39,007 nt of DNA from a virus, in IMG/VR virus record IMGVR_UViG_3300009537_000065, positions 1 through 39,007 of that record, one strand, 5' to 3'. Under the pieces are notes generated by a model. The model made no database searches and had not been told where the DNA came from. It saw only the letters and a list, made by a program, of their open reading frames with translations. Positions 16,767-24,952 of the stretch are shown here, one piece after another. Numbering within the stretch: the first letter of the stretch is position 1; each line of letters opens with the position of its first letter. The translations under genes were made by a program, and so were the position numbers.

Positions 16767-18089
16767 TTGTCTAGAGCTAAAGCTAATTACGAAAAAAGCA
16801 AGTTTGTTCTTATCAATGGAACTAAGTTGCCATTTACTGAGGCAATGAAACAGTGTGGGTTGAACCACTATATGCTCACTAGGAACATTATAATGGGTGT
16901 CGACGGGTTTGTGGGATTCCCTGATTCAGAGACATTTTGTAAAAATGAATTGGCTCGGCTCTATGAAAAATTCCCAACAAGTCCTAGCAGAGAAGAAATA
17001 GTTATTGCCAAAGCAAATCGCCGTTCCCTCAAGAGTCTAGCCAAAGAACATAAAATAACCTATAATACTTTGGGTTCTATATGCCTGTTGCAGGGCGTTG
17101 ACACGAAGTTCGACCAGGTTCCGCGCGAAATTCATACTAAACTGTCTAAGGAGTGTTTAGAAACACATTTATCCCTGAGACATTCTGCTGAGTTTATGGC
17201 AAAGAAATATAATGTTTCTCCGTCATTCATATTACAGAAACTTCACACCCACGGATTAAACGTGCAGCCTTCATTTACATCCGTAGGAGAACTTGAATTG
17301 AAATCCTTTATTGAATCGTTGGGGTTTAAACCGACTAAGCACAAAACTAAGAAGTATGAAATAGACGTTTTTGTCCCAGAACTTAATATTGGATTTGAAT
17401 ACAATGGTATATATTGGCATTCAAAGTTCCCCAGAAAGTATCACCAGGAAAAGTATCTTATGGCCAAAGAAGATGGGATAAGACTAATCCAAATTTGGGA
17501 CATAGATTGGATAAACAAGAGGACCCTGATAGAAAGAAAGGTGTCCCATGTTCTAGGGAAAAATGTCGGCGAGAGGATATTTGCCAGAAACACTTTTATT
17601 GATACGGTTTCTTCGACGGAGCTAAGATCCTTTTACGAGGAGAACCATATACAGGGGTACAAGTATGTCAAACACAACTTTGTTTTGAGAACAGATTCTG
17701 GTATCGTTGCTGCAATTTCCTTTCAGAGGAACAAGATAGAACGGTATGCCACATCATCTCCTGTGATAGGAGGGTTTTCGAAATTGCTAAAACATTCCGT
17801 TAATGCGCTGTCACTTGAGACCGTGGAAACTTTTGCGGACTTATTCTGGTCCGATCACCTAGCTAATCAATATGTTAAGATGGGATTCAAGCTAGTTTCT
17901 ATAACACCCCCGAATTACTTCTGGTGCAAGGGGGGAGAAAAGCATTCTAGAATCAAGTTCCAGAAGCACAAACTGAAATCTCTTCCCAACTATTGCGATG
18001 CAAAGACTGAGGAAATGATGATGTATGAGAACAAATACATCCGAGTCTTTGACGCAGGGAATGCTAAGTTTGTTTTAGACATTGTATAA
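16767..18089 (+). CDS. Free-standing Vsr-like (EDxHD) homing endonuclease
   Basis: 440 aa with a TTG start, chosen because GGAGAG lies 5 nt upstream; the next in-frame ATG is 26 codons on. The N-terminal 165 residues contain helix-turn-helix-like segments (LAKEHKITYNTL, FMAKKYNVSPSFIL). The nuclease core spans about 174-245: GELELKSFIESLGF (Glu), KYEIDVFVPELNIGFEYNG (Asp, Glu), YWHSK (His) and GIRLIQIWDIDW. This is the very-short-patch-repair-like fold of EDxHD homing endonucleases such as I-Bth0305I. The C-terminal 150 residues look like a second DNA-recognition domain. It interrupts the usual gene order downstream of gene 23, so it is probably a mobile, selfish gene. Its exact target is not visible. 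Confidence 0.8.
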   Translation: MSRAKANYEKSKFVLINGTKLPFTEAMKQCGLNHYMLTRNIIMGVDGFVGFPDSETFCKNELARLYEKFPTSPSREEIVIAKANRRSLKSLAKEHKITYNTLGSICLLQGVDTKFDQVPREIHTKLSKECLETHLSLRHSAEFMAKKYNVSPSFILQKLHTHGLNVQPSFTSVGELELKSFIESLGFKPTKHKTKKYEIDVFVPELNIGFEYNGIYWHSKFPRKYHQEKYLMAKEDGIRLIQIWDIDWINKRTLIERKVSHVLGKNVGERIFARNTFIDTVSSTELRSFYEENHIQGYKYVKHNFVLRTDSGIVAAISFQRNKIERYATSSPVIGGFSKLLKHSVNALSLETVETFADLFWSDHLANQYVKMGFKLVSITPPNYFWCKGGEKHSRIKFQKHKLKSLPNYCDAKTEEMMMYENKYIRVFDAGNAKFVLDIV

Positions 18090-18092
18090 ATA
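18085..18092 (+). promoter_or_regulatory. Late promoter TATAAATA overlapping the endonuclease stop
   Basis: Perfect 8-mer covering the stop of the endonuclease gene and followed by CTT, as at 7263. It is 111 nt before the next virion gene. Confidence 0.75.
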
Positions 18093-18202
18093 CTTCTATT
18101 AAGTATCACTACAACGCTGTAGAAGGCATCATTAATGCCCACATAGTATATTAACATATCTGTCAAGTGTTTGCAAGGCTTTAAACGGACGAGGTTAGCC
18201 AA

Positions 18203-18814
18203 ATGTCAGAATATTATGATGAGGAAGAAGAAGCCGAGGAAGAAACAGTTCGTGAGTCTTGGGTCAATCGGCAACAGCCAAGCGAGCTAGATTATCTTCG
18301 GCCCAATGGCTTTAGGTTGTCTATTCGTAGTTTACCTAAGGTAACCTATTTCTGCCAAAGTGCCAACATACCGTATATTTCACTGGGTGCTGTCTCCCAG
18401 AGTACACCTCTGACAGATTATTATTTGCCTGGTGAAAAAATCAACTATAGTGATTTGGTTGTCCGCTTTATGATTCAAGAAGATATGTCCAATTATATCG
18501 AATTGTATGATTGGATGATGGGGCTTGGCTTCCCGGTAGACCACGCACAGCATAGAAAGTTGGGTCGCATCCGCCACAACCATAATGTGGGTGATGCAAC
18601 TAGGACTGACGCCTGGCAATATAGCGATGCTTCATTGTTGGTTCTGGGGTCTAGCTACAACCCGATAATGAAAGTCAATTTCTATGATTGCTTCCCTGTG
18701 TCTTTGGAAGGTCTAGACTTTGATGTATCTTCTGGGAATCACCAACATTTCTTCGGGTCTGTCGTTTTTAAGTATCGCCATTTTGATTTTGAGAGATTGG
18801 CCAAAGAGACTTGA
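18203..18814 (+). CDS. Tail-tube-fold virion protein in the gene 3 position
   Basis: 203 aa. The first 20 residues are an acidic tail (YYDEEEEAEEE). The body has FRLSIRSLPKVTYFCQSANIP, a TPLTDYYLPGEKINYSDLVVRF segment (split around residue 75), EDMSNYIELYDWMMGLGFP and a C-terminal strand region (DVSSGNHQHFFGSVVFKYRHF). This strand order (strand, loop, pGxxLxYxxLxVxFxxxEdxxNYxEixxWmxgLG) resembles gp19/gp54-type tube proteins. In marine T4-like phages, as I recall, the gene between 23 and uvsY is usually annotated gp3 (tail completion). I see tube-fold likeness rather than clear similarity to T4 gp3, so I leave the symbol empty. GAGG lies 9 nt before the start. Confidence 0.7.
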   Translation: MSEYYDEEEEAEEETVRESWVNRQQPSELDYLRPNGFRLSIRSLPKVTYFCQSANIPYISLGAVSQSTPLTDYYLPGEKINYSDLVVRFMIQEDMSNYIELYDWMMGLGFPVDHAQHRKLGRIRHNHNVGDATRTDAWQYSDASLLVLGSSYNPIMKVNFYDCFPVSLEGLDFDVSSGNHQHFFGSVVFKYRHFDFERLAKET

Positions 18815-18839
18815 CATAACAGCCTGTTTGTATTAGATT
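18811..18839 (+). promoter_or_regulatory. Host-type sigma70 promoter before uvsY
   Basis: TTGACA (18811-18816), 17-nt spacer, TAGATT (18834-18839). The -35 overlaps the stop of the preceding virion gene, so it begins the early/middle recombination operon exactly at the end of the late module. The same hexamer pair recurs at 32732. Confidence 0.75.
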
Positions 18840-18872
18840 GCATAATGCACACAAACAGGAGAAAAGGCTGTT
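18818..18872 (+). promoter_or_regulatory. Inverted repeat covering promoter and uvsY ribosome site
   Basis: Left arm AACAGCCTGTTTGT (18818-18831) lies in the promoter spacer. Its complement is split into ACAAACAGG (18851-18859) and GGCTGTT (18866-18872), ending at the uvsY ATG. The right half holds the AGGAG/AAGG ribosome site. Only RNA read through from upstream contains both arms; RNA begun at the local promoter (start near 18846) lacks the left arm. Confidence 0.6.
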
Positions 18873-19313
18873 ATGAAACTGTCAGAAATACAGGATATGT
18901 GGGGCCAGGATGCAAAAGTGGATATGACCAATTTAGGTCAGTCTGCGGCTAGAGTTCCCGAATTGCATTCCAAATATTTAAAACTTCTCACCAACACTAA
19001 GCTACAGGTCAGAAAGATTGAGAGCGAGTTCCTACGTTTAAAGAGAGCCAAAACTAGTTATTATCGCGGAGAGCTTTCGCAGGAAGAACTGCAAGAGCTT
19101 GGTTGGGACCAGTATTTGCGTAATCGCCCCCTGAAGAATGAAATGGAGGATGTTTTGAATAGTGACGAAGATATTATTGCCAGTTTAGATAAATTGGAAT
19201 ATCTCAAGACAGTTCATTATCAGCTAGAACAAATATTAAAGTCTATTAACAGTCGAACGTGGGACATTAAGACCGCGGTGCAGTGGCACACATTCACGCA
19301 GGGTAATTACTAA
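18873..19313 (+). CDS. uvsY: UvsY recombination mediator
   Basis: 146 aa (T4 UvsY is 137). UvsY loads the RecA-like UvsX onto gp32-coated single-stranded DNA in recombination-dependent replication. Hallmarks: LSEIQDMWGQDAKVD at the N-terminus, PELHSKYLKL (about 29-38), then a long charged helix and YLKTVHYQLEQILKSINSR (about 109-127) before TWDIKTAVQWHTF, which mirrors the T4 ending. The start is fixed by similarity and by a ribosome site within the upstream inverted repeat. The stop TAA shares a base with the next ATG, so the downstream glycosyltransferase is coupled to it. Confidence 0.92.
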   Translation: MKLSEIQDMWGQDAKVDMTNLGQSAARVPELHSKYLKLLTNTKLQVRKIESEFLRLKRAKTSYYRGELSQEELQELGWDQYLRNRPLKNEMEDVLNSDEDIIASLDKLEYLKTVHYQLEQILKSINSRTWDIKTAVQWHTFTQGNY

Positions 19314-20701
19314 TGAAATCGCATCTGTATCTTAGACGAATTGCCTTTATGATAGGCGACCAACATTTAGTGCCTCACGGCGGAGTCGGGCAGTTTGCCA
19401 AAGGCATTATTGAAATTGCCCAAACGTTAAACTGGAAAGTTGATATCATAAGTGATAAACCCCCAACCAAGAAGACGGGAGAATTTCACGAAGTATTAAA
19501 ATCACTTGGGGCTTCTTTTGTTTATCCGAAGACCCCGATTTCATATAAAGACCACGCAAATGTATTTGCATTTTCAGATTCGATGAATTTTGAAAAGATG
19601 GTCAATTTTCGCAATTCAATAATGGGTGCATTTGAGAAGAACATATATGATGCCATTATTTGTAACACGCTTGAAACATTTCCAGTTGCATATGGTTTGA
19701 ATCTTCATCCATATATCCCTGTTATATTCTATACTCACAATGAGAGTATGATTTTTCGTGAATCTCGAACCTTGAAGAATGTATTTTCTGAGAGCTTTAA
19801 CCAGTTCTTCAATCAAGTTGTTGGATGTGCAGGCGTGGTTGTCGGAACGCAGTCAGAACGTAATGCTCAGGAATTGGTCAAGAATGTTCACGGGAGGTGT
19901 GTTCATTTGCAGATGCCGATTCCAGAAACAGCATTACTGGCACCAAATTTTAATGAGCGTGAGGGAGTTTTGTTTATTGGCCGTTGGGAGAAGGGGAAGA
20001 ACCCCGAAGAATATTTGCGAGTAATAAAAGAAACGGGGCTCCCTGCAAAAATACTTACTAACTCAAATGGTGCTAGAAAGTTTCGAGATTGGTTCAAAGA
20101 ACACAATATAACAAATTATACGATTGGTGAGTCGTTAATTGGTCAAGAAAAGGTAGAATTTATAACAAGCGCAAGACTGCACTTGAATACGAGTTTGCGC
20201 GAGTCTTATGGGTTTGCAATGTTTGAGTGCATAGGCCATATGCCCTGCGTAGTATTAGAAGGTGCAGATTGGCGCAACAATTTCAATTCGTTGTTCTATA
20301 GGACAGCAACCAAATCTTCACTTGTTTCTGTTGTGGATGACTTATATCATAGGTATGCTTCACCCAATTTGTGGTATGCTAGCGGTTCACTAGAATATGT
20401 GCGCTCATTGCATTCAAGTGCGGGGCCAGCTTGGAATGGGCTTATTTCAAATTACAAGAGCAAAGAATCCTTAAATACTTCTGCAAAGATAAATACCTAT
20501 GATTCAGTGACATACTCTGAATATATTGCAGGATTGGGCCGAAGTCAAATATCAATTGAGGATGTGCAGTCGGTGTTGTCCAATCGGTCCAAATTCAATG
20601 TTAGATATAGTGATGGTGACACATATTTGTATCGCGGTGATGCTCCTATGCTATTAGATACTACTGCAGGCTCAACAAGTTTAGAGGAGTTATTCGCATA
20701 A
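19313..20701 (+). CDS. GT-B glycosyltransferase between uvsY and uvsW
   Basis: 462 aa. N-terminal Rossmann domain begins RRIAFMIGDQHLVPHGGVGQF (residues 8-28), a glycine-rich opening as in GT4-type enzymes and, in layout, T4 alpha-glucosyltransferase. The C-terminal nucleotide-sugar domain has VLFIGRWEKGKNPEEYLRVI (about 219-238; Arg and Lys for diphosphate binding) and LNTSLRESYGFAMFECIGHMP (about 291-311; the E-x7-E-like region). About 80 C-terminal residues beyond the fold end in SLEELFA. Substrate unknown. Candidates are a modified base in phage DNA or a host surface glycan; coupling to uvsY and uvsW by one-base overlaps favours a DNA-metabolism role. Family confident, function inferred. 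Confidence 0.8.
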   Translation: MKSHLYLRRIAFMIGDQHLVPHGGVGQFAKGIIEIAQTLNWKVDIISDKPPTKKTGEFHEVLKSLGASFVYPKTPISYKDHANVFAFSDSMNFEKMVNFRNSIMGAFEKNIYDAIICNTLETFPVAYGLNLHPYIPVIFYTHNESMIFRESRTLKNVFSESFNQFFNQVVGCAGVVVGTQSERNAQELVKNVHGRCVHLQMPIPETALLAPNFNEREGVLFIGRWEKGKNPEEYLRVIKETGLPAKILTNSNGARKFRDWFKEHNITNYTIGESLIGQEKVEFITSARLHLNTSLRESYGFAMFECIGHMPCVVLEGADWRNNFNSLFYRTATKSSLVSVVDDLYHRYASPNLWYASGSLEYVRSLHSSAGPAWNGLISNYKSKESLNTSAKINTYDSVTYSEYIAGLGRSQISIEDVQSVLSNRSKFNVRYSDGDTYLYRGDAPMLLDTTAGSTSLEELFA

Positions 20702-22194
20702 TGACTTTTGATATCACGCTAGAGAAAACGGATGAAGTGTTTATGAGCGTCTATTCCGAGGCGGATATTGCTATGGAGTTGTCGGAGTTTTTTACCTTTG
20801 AAGTGCCGGGTGCAAGATTCACCCCGCAGTATCGGGCAAAAATGTGGGATGGGAAGTTGCGTCTATTTAATGCATTTACCAAACAATTGTATTTGGGTCT
20901 CATTCCATATATTGAAGAATTTTGCAAAGGTCGAAATTACAGTTTGGACAACAAGTGCCCCTCTGTTGGGGAGAAGGTAACGGATTTTGATTTGGGTAGC
21001 TTCATTGCAGACCTGAAGATTCATTCACGTGGCACACCAATTGAAGTGCGTGATTACCAACAGGACGCAGTTAGACACGCCTTAGCTGAAGGTCGGACGC
21101 TGTTGCTCTCCCCCACTGCGTCTGGAAAGAGCCTAATCATTTATTTGTTGGTTCGCTGGTATCAAAATAAAGGTTATCGGCAATTGATTGTTGTTCCGAC
21201 AACATCGTTGGTTGACCAACTCAGTAGTGATTTTGGTGACTATGCTTCTGAGTTGGAGTGGACACCGCAGGATAACATTGCTAAAATTTACGGCGGCCAA
21301 GAAAAGCATACTGAGTACCCAATTGTGATTTCTACCTGGCAGAGTATCTTTAGAATGCCGAAATCATTCTTCAATGAGTTTGATGTTATCTATGGAGACG
21401 AGTGCCACCTTTTTAAGGCGAAGTCTCTAGTTGGAATTCTCACTAAATCTAATTCTGCTAAACACCGGATCGGTACTACAGGAACTCTAGACGGAACCAA
21501 AACACACCGATTAGTGTTAGAGGGATTGTTTGGTTCAGTTCACAAAGTAACTACGACAAAGAAGTTGATGGATGCTAAACAATTGGCGACTTTGAACATC
21601 AAAACAATACTTCTAACGTATCCTGATGTTGAAAGGAAACTTGTCAAGAAGATGACCTATGCAGAGGAGCTTGATTTCATAGTTACTCATCCAAAGAGAA
21701 ACAAGTTCATCCGAAACTTATCATTAGATTTAAAGGGCAATACTCTGATTCTTTTTCAGTTTGTTGAGAAGCACGGAAAGACGCTTTATGAAATGCTCAA
21801 AGAAAAGAACCTAGATGGGCGCAAAATCTTCTTTGTTCACGGGGGTGTAGGAAGCACAGACCGAGAGGCAGTGCGAGCCATAGTAGAAGGAGAAACGAAC
21901 GCGATTATTGTGGCGAGTGTTGGGGTGTTTTCTACTGGCGTGAACATTCGGAATCTTCACAACATTGTCTTTGCGTCCCCCTCTAAAGCCAGAATACGCA
22001 CACTGCAATCCATTGGACGCGGTCTTAGAACAGATACAGGAAAGACTATTTGTAACCTTTATGATATCGGTGATGACTTTGCTTGGAAAAGCACAACCAA
22101 CTATACTCTAACACATATGAAAGAGAGAATCAAAATATACAATCAAGAGGGTTTCAATTATAAAATCATAACGATTCCTCTTTATGGAAACTAG
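20701..22194 (+). CDS. uvsW: UvsW-like DNA/RNA helicase
   Basis: 497 aa (T4 UvsW is 587). Superfamily 2 helicase that remodels branched DNA and R-loops and shifts T4 from origin- to recombination-dependent replication. Motif Q/I: VRDYQQDAVRHALAEG, then LLLSPTASGKSLI (Walker A about 138-145). Motif II is DECH (about 233-236) in VIYGDECHLF. Motif III TGTLDG, motif V ASVGVFSTGVNIRNLHN, motif VI QSIGRGLRT. The N-terminal small domain (PGARFTPQYRAKMWDGKLRLF) is a UvsW hallmark. ATG overlaps the glycosyltransferase stop. Confidence 0.93.
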   Translation: MTFDITLEKTDEVFMSVYSEADIAMELSEFFTFEVPGARFTPQYRAKMWDGKLRLFNAFTKQLYLGLIPYIEEFCKGRNYSLDNKCPSVGEKVTDFDLGSFIADLKIHSRGTPIEVRDYQQDAVRHALAEGRTLLLSPTASGKSLIIYLLVRWYQNKGYRQLIVVPTTSLVDQLSSDFGDYASELEWTPQDNIAKIYGGQEKHTEYPIVISTWQSIFRMPKSFFNEFDVIYGDECHLFKAKSLVGILTKSNSAKHRIGTTGTLDGTKTHRLVLEGLFGSVHKVTTTKKLMDAKQLATLNIKTILLTYPDVERKLVKKMTYAEELDFIVTHPKRNKFIRNLSLDLKGNTLILFQFVEKHGKTLYEMLKEKNLDGRKIFFVHGGVGSTDREAVRAIVEGETNAIIVASVGVFSTGVNIRNLHNIVFASPSKARIRTLQSIGRGLRTDTGKTICNLYDIGDDFAWKSTTNYTLTHMKERIKIYNQEGFNYKIITIPLYGN

Positions 22195-22621
22195 ACATTA
22201 CAAGGTAGTAAAGCTAAAGACAGGGGAAACCCTAATATGTTGGCTGCCTCGGGAGCTTCGACCGGGGTCGTCAGACGCATTTCTGACACTCAACGACCCA
22301 GTTCAGGTTGTGTCGATGAAGGAAATGCGACGATTGGATGGTGTAGTATCGGCGGAGACTTTTATGTTGCGGCCGTGGGTTGGGTTGAGTGATTCATCTG
22401 AATTTTCAATTTCTATGGATATCATCTTGACGATTGGAAATGCCAAGAGGGGCGTTCAGAAGCAGTATGAAACGTTTCTGACCTATAGTGCGGAGGCGGA
22501 AGACTATTACCGCGAACAAGAAGAAAGTCGTTTGCGGTCAGACGCAGCCGAAATGCTTATTCGGGAATTGAGTCCCAACAAATTTTACAGGATTGTTGAC
22601 GATCCATACGGGGAGGGTTGA
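22184..22621 (+). CDS. Small Sm/Lsm-like phage protein (145 aa)
   Basis: Overlaps the end of uvsW by 11 nt. The first 75 residues (YKVVKLKTGETLICWLP, then LTLNDPVQVVSM, then TFMLRPWVGLSD) follow the strand pattern of Sm-like small beta barrels found in many T4-like phages next to gene 55. The C-terminal half is a charged helix (YSAEAEDYYREQEESRLRSDAAEM) and a short tail. Function unknown; RNA binding is possible from the fold but nothing tests it here. Coupled on both sides: its TGA overlaps the gp55 ATG. Confidence 0.7.
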   Translation: METRHYKVVKLKTGETLICWLPRELRPGSSDAFLTLNDPVQVVSMKEMRRLDGVVSAETFMLRPWVGLSDSSEFSISMDIILTIGNAKRGVQKQYETFLTYSAEAEDYYREQEESRLRSDAAEMLIRELSPNKFYRIVDDPYGEG

Positions 22622-23229
22622 TGAAATCTGAAAATCATTATATTGACAATAAGGTGTTTTTGGCGGCATTAATTGAGTATCGTGTTGGACTGGAACAGGC
22701 CAAGATTTGCGGGGAAGAGTTGCCGCGAGTGCCAGAATACATAGGTGAGTGTTTCATAAAGATTGCAGACCACTTAGCGCATAAGTCCAATTTTGTGAAT
22801 TACAGTTTTAGAGAAGATATGATTTTAGATGCAATTGAAAATTGTTTGATTTACGCACACAATTTTGATCCAGCTAAGTCTAGCAATCCCTTTGCGTATT
22901 TTACACAAATTGCCTATTATGCATTTATTCGTAGAATACAAAAAGAAAAGCGGCATATGAGTACCAAAAATCGGTATGTGCAGTCTTTAGATATTGATAC
23001 ATTAATAAGACAGGCGAGTGATGATGGTGATTATGGCAGTTGGTTTGTTAGCTATCTTCAAGCGCAAGTGGATGATGCTGAAAGGGAAAATGACCCCAAA
23101 CCACCTCAGAAGATGAAGCGAATGCCGAAATATTTACAAAAGGCTAAACTGAGCATCCTGGATGACTTCGCCGTCCAGATTGATGAAACCGAACACATTG
23201 ATTTGCCAATAGTAATGGCAGACGATTGA
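22621..23229 (+). CDS. 55: Late-transcription sigma factor gp55
   Basis: 202 aa from ATG 22621; the upstream TTG 22618 is less likely (T4 gp55 is 185). gp55 binds host RNA polymerase and recognises TATAAATA. Hallmarks: VPEYIGECFIKIADHLAHKSNF (about 38-59), YSFREDMILDAIENCLIYAHNF and the near-invariant SSNPFAYFTQIAYYAFIRRIQKEK region (about 86-110), corresponding to sigma region 2. The C-terminal end (SILDDFAVQIDE) is in the position of the sliding-clamp-binding tail. Its presence agrees with the perfect late elements in the structural module. Confidence 0.95.
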   Translation: MKSENHYIDNKVFLAALIEYRVGLEQAKICGEELPRVPEYIGECFIKIADHLAHKSNFVNYSFREDMILDAIENCLIYAHNFDPAKSSNPFAYFTQIAYYAFIRRIQKEKRHMSTKNRYVQSLDIDTLIRQASDDGDYGSWFVSYLQAQVDDAERENDPKPPQKMKRMPKYLQKAKLSILDDFAVQIDETEHIDLPIVMADD

Positions 23230-23277
23230 CCCTCTGCTAGAAAATACGGGACGCGGCGAAAAAATGCAAATTAGAAC

Positions 23278-23306
23278 TTGACACCGTGCAGTAGTTGTGT
23301 TAGTTT
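23278..23306 (+). promoter_or_regulatory. Host-type promoter before queE
   Basis: TTGACA (23278-23283), 17-nt spacer, TAGTTT (23301-23306), in the 119-nt gap after gene 55. The -10 is poor against TATAAT but matches the TAG(A/T)TT form of the other early promoters here. It would start the modification operon, which has no other obvious promoter. Confidence 0.55.
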
Positions 23307-23348
23307 ACATCATAAGCTATGTGATAACAAAAATTATGGGGGTGGGGT

Positions 23349-24254
23349 ATGACAATCCGATATTCGGAAATTTTTTTTTCGTTTCAGGGGGAGGCTGAAC
23401 TCGCAGGTGTTCCTGCAGTTTGGTTGAGATTTTTTGGCTGTAACTTAAATTGTAATGGTTTTGGTCAAGCAAATCCGACAGACCCATCTACTTACATTCT
23501 GCCATACAAAGATGCAGATTTAAGTAATGTGCAGACACTTAAGGATTTGCCTGTTTGGAAATATGGTTGTGATTCGTCTTATTCTTGGTCTGCTAAGTAT
23601 AAGCATCTCGCGCAAACGTGTACGGTTGATGTTGTTGTTGACCGCTTAGTTGATGCTAACCGGTCTGAACACAACCCAGAAGGGAAGTTTATTCACCCAA
23701 AAACACACCAACCAATAATGCTATGTTTCACTGGTGGCGAACCGATGCTTCAGCAGCCAAACATTATTGCGATTTTGCAGGAGTTGCGGCGTCGGGGGAA
23801 TCTGCCGACTATTGTTACCGTAGAGACAAATGCAACCGTGCCACTTTCTGAGGCTCTTCGGGAGTTTATCAATACTGAATTCTTTGCGCGTGTTTCTGGT
23901 GGTGAGCGTTGGCACTGGGCTATGAGTCCCAAGTTGTTTAATGTTTCAGGTGAAGCTAATGCGATAAAGCCGGATATAATATATTCGTATGCTGTGACTA
24001 CGAGAAACACCTCGGTGTTGAAGTTTGTTTGTCGAGGTGGCAAGGCAGACTGGGATGAGCTTGATGGATCTATTGAAAAGATATTACAGAAGTTTGATAT
24101 TTTGAAGATTCCCCCAATCTGGATTATGCCCGTGGGTGCAACGCAAGAAGCACAATCAGATATCGCAGATTTGTGTATGGAGGCAATGCATCGCGGATAC
24201 AACGTAGCAACACGAAATCAATGTGCAGTTTTTGGAAATAAAATCGGATTCTAG
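23349..24254 (+). CDS. queE: QueE-like 7-carboxy-7-deazaguanine synthase (radical SAM)
   Basis: 301 aa. QueE converts 6-carboxy-tetrahydropterin to 7-carboxy-7-deazaguanine. It begins RYSEIFFSFQGEAELAGVPAVW (residues 4-25), the QueE signature. Cluster cysteines appear to be C31, C35 and C74 (GCNLNC ... YGCDSSYSW), that is C-x3-C-x38-C, with a 38-residue insertion in place of the short loop of bacterial enzymes. GGEP (about 128-131) binds SAM. VETNAT and WHWAMSPKLF continue the family pattern, and the C-terminus NQCAVFGNKIGF is typical. First gene of the deazaguanine operon; 9 nt before folE. Confidence 0.9.
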   Translation: MTIRYSEIFFSFQGEAELAGVPAVWLRFFGCNLNCNGFGQANPTDPSTYILPYKDADLSNVQTLKDLPVWKYGCDSSYSWSAKYKHLAQTCTVDVVVDRLVDANRSEHNPEGKFIHPKTHQPIMLCFTGGEPMLQQPNIIAILQELRRRGNLPTIVTVETNATVPLSEALREFINTEFFARVSGGERWHWAMSPKLFNVSGEANAIKPDIIYSYAVTTRNTSVLKFVCRGGKADWDELDGSIEKILQKFDILKIPPIWIMPVGATQEAQSDIADLCMEAMHRGYNVATRNQCAVFGNKIGF

Positions 24255-24263
24255 GAGAACATA

Positions 24264-24944
24264 ATGGACAAACTTGGGAAATATTCAAAGACGGACGTTG
24301 AGTTGGGAATGCGCGTTCACGCCTATCTCAAGGAAGTTGGTGTAGAGACTCCGACTGTTGCGGGCAGCCATCAGTCTATGGACGCTCGTATTAAGAAGAT
24401 TGAGAAGCATTTTCGAGCAATTATGGAAACTCTTTGCTTGGATATGGCAGACGACTCTCTTGCCGATAGCCCTCGTCGGGTGGCCAAGATGTATGTTCGT
24501 GAAATGTTTTGGGGGCTCGACCCGTCTGCCTTCCCAAAATGCACAACAATCGAAAACAAGATGGGATATGATGAAATGGTTCTTGAAAAGGACATCACGG
24601 TAATGTCTTGTTGCGAGCATCATTTTGTTACCATTGATGGTGTCGCGCACGTTGCATATATTCCTTCTACTAAGGTTATTGGGCTGTCGAAGCTCAATCG
24701 TGTGGTTGAATATTTCTCACGCAGACCTCAAGTTCAGGAGAGACTGACTGAGCAGGTCTATCACGCGCTGTCGTTGATTCTAGAGTCCCCGAATGTTGCG
24801 GTTGTCATTGATGCTTCGCATTTCTGTGTTAAGGCTCGCGGAGTGCAAGATCCGCAGTCAACAACGACTACCTCTAAGTTGGGTGGTGTATTCAAGACAG
24901 ACGCCGCGCTTCGTGCTGAGTTTATGCACCTTATCAAGAAGTAG
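24264..24944 (+). CDS. folE: GTP cyclohydrolase I
   Basis: 226 aa, close to E. coli FolE (222). It opens GTP to 7,8-dihydroneopterin triphosphate, the first step to 7-deazaguanines. Zinc ligands C117 and H120 in MSCCEHHFVTIDG, and C188 in SHFCVKARGV. HVAYIPSTKVIGLSKLNRVVE (residues 129-149) and QSTTTTSKLGG are the active-site signature segments. The N-terminal 45 residues are a helical extension. Ribosome site AGGAG at 24254-24258. Folate supply is an alternative use, but the neighbours queE, dpdA and queD point to DNA modification. Confidence 0.95.
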   Translation: MDKLGKYSKTDVELGMRVHAYLKEVGVETPTVAGSHQSMDARIKKIEKHFRAIMETLCLDMADDSLADSPRRVAKMYVREMFWGLDPSAFPKCTTIENKMGYDEMVLEKDITVMSCCEHHFVTIDGVAHVAYIPSTKVIGLSKLNRVVEYFSRRPQVQERLTEQVYHALSLILESPNVAVVIDASHFCVKARGVQDPQSTTTTSKLGGVFKTDAALRAEFMHLIKK

Positions 24945-24952
24945 GAGAAAAT

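Noticed and set aside
20488-20495. GATAAATA inside the first glycosyltransferase gene
   Set aside because: Inside coding sequence, far from any start, in a non-late operon.
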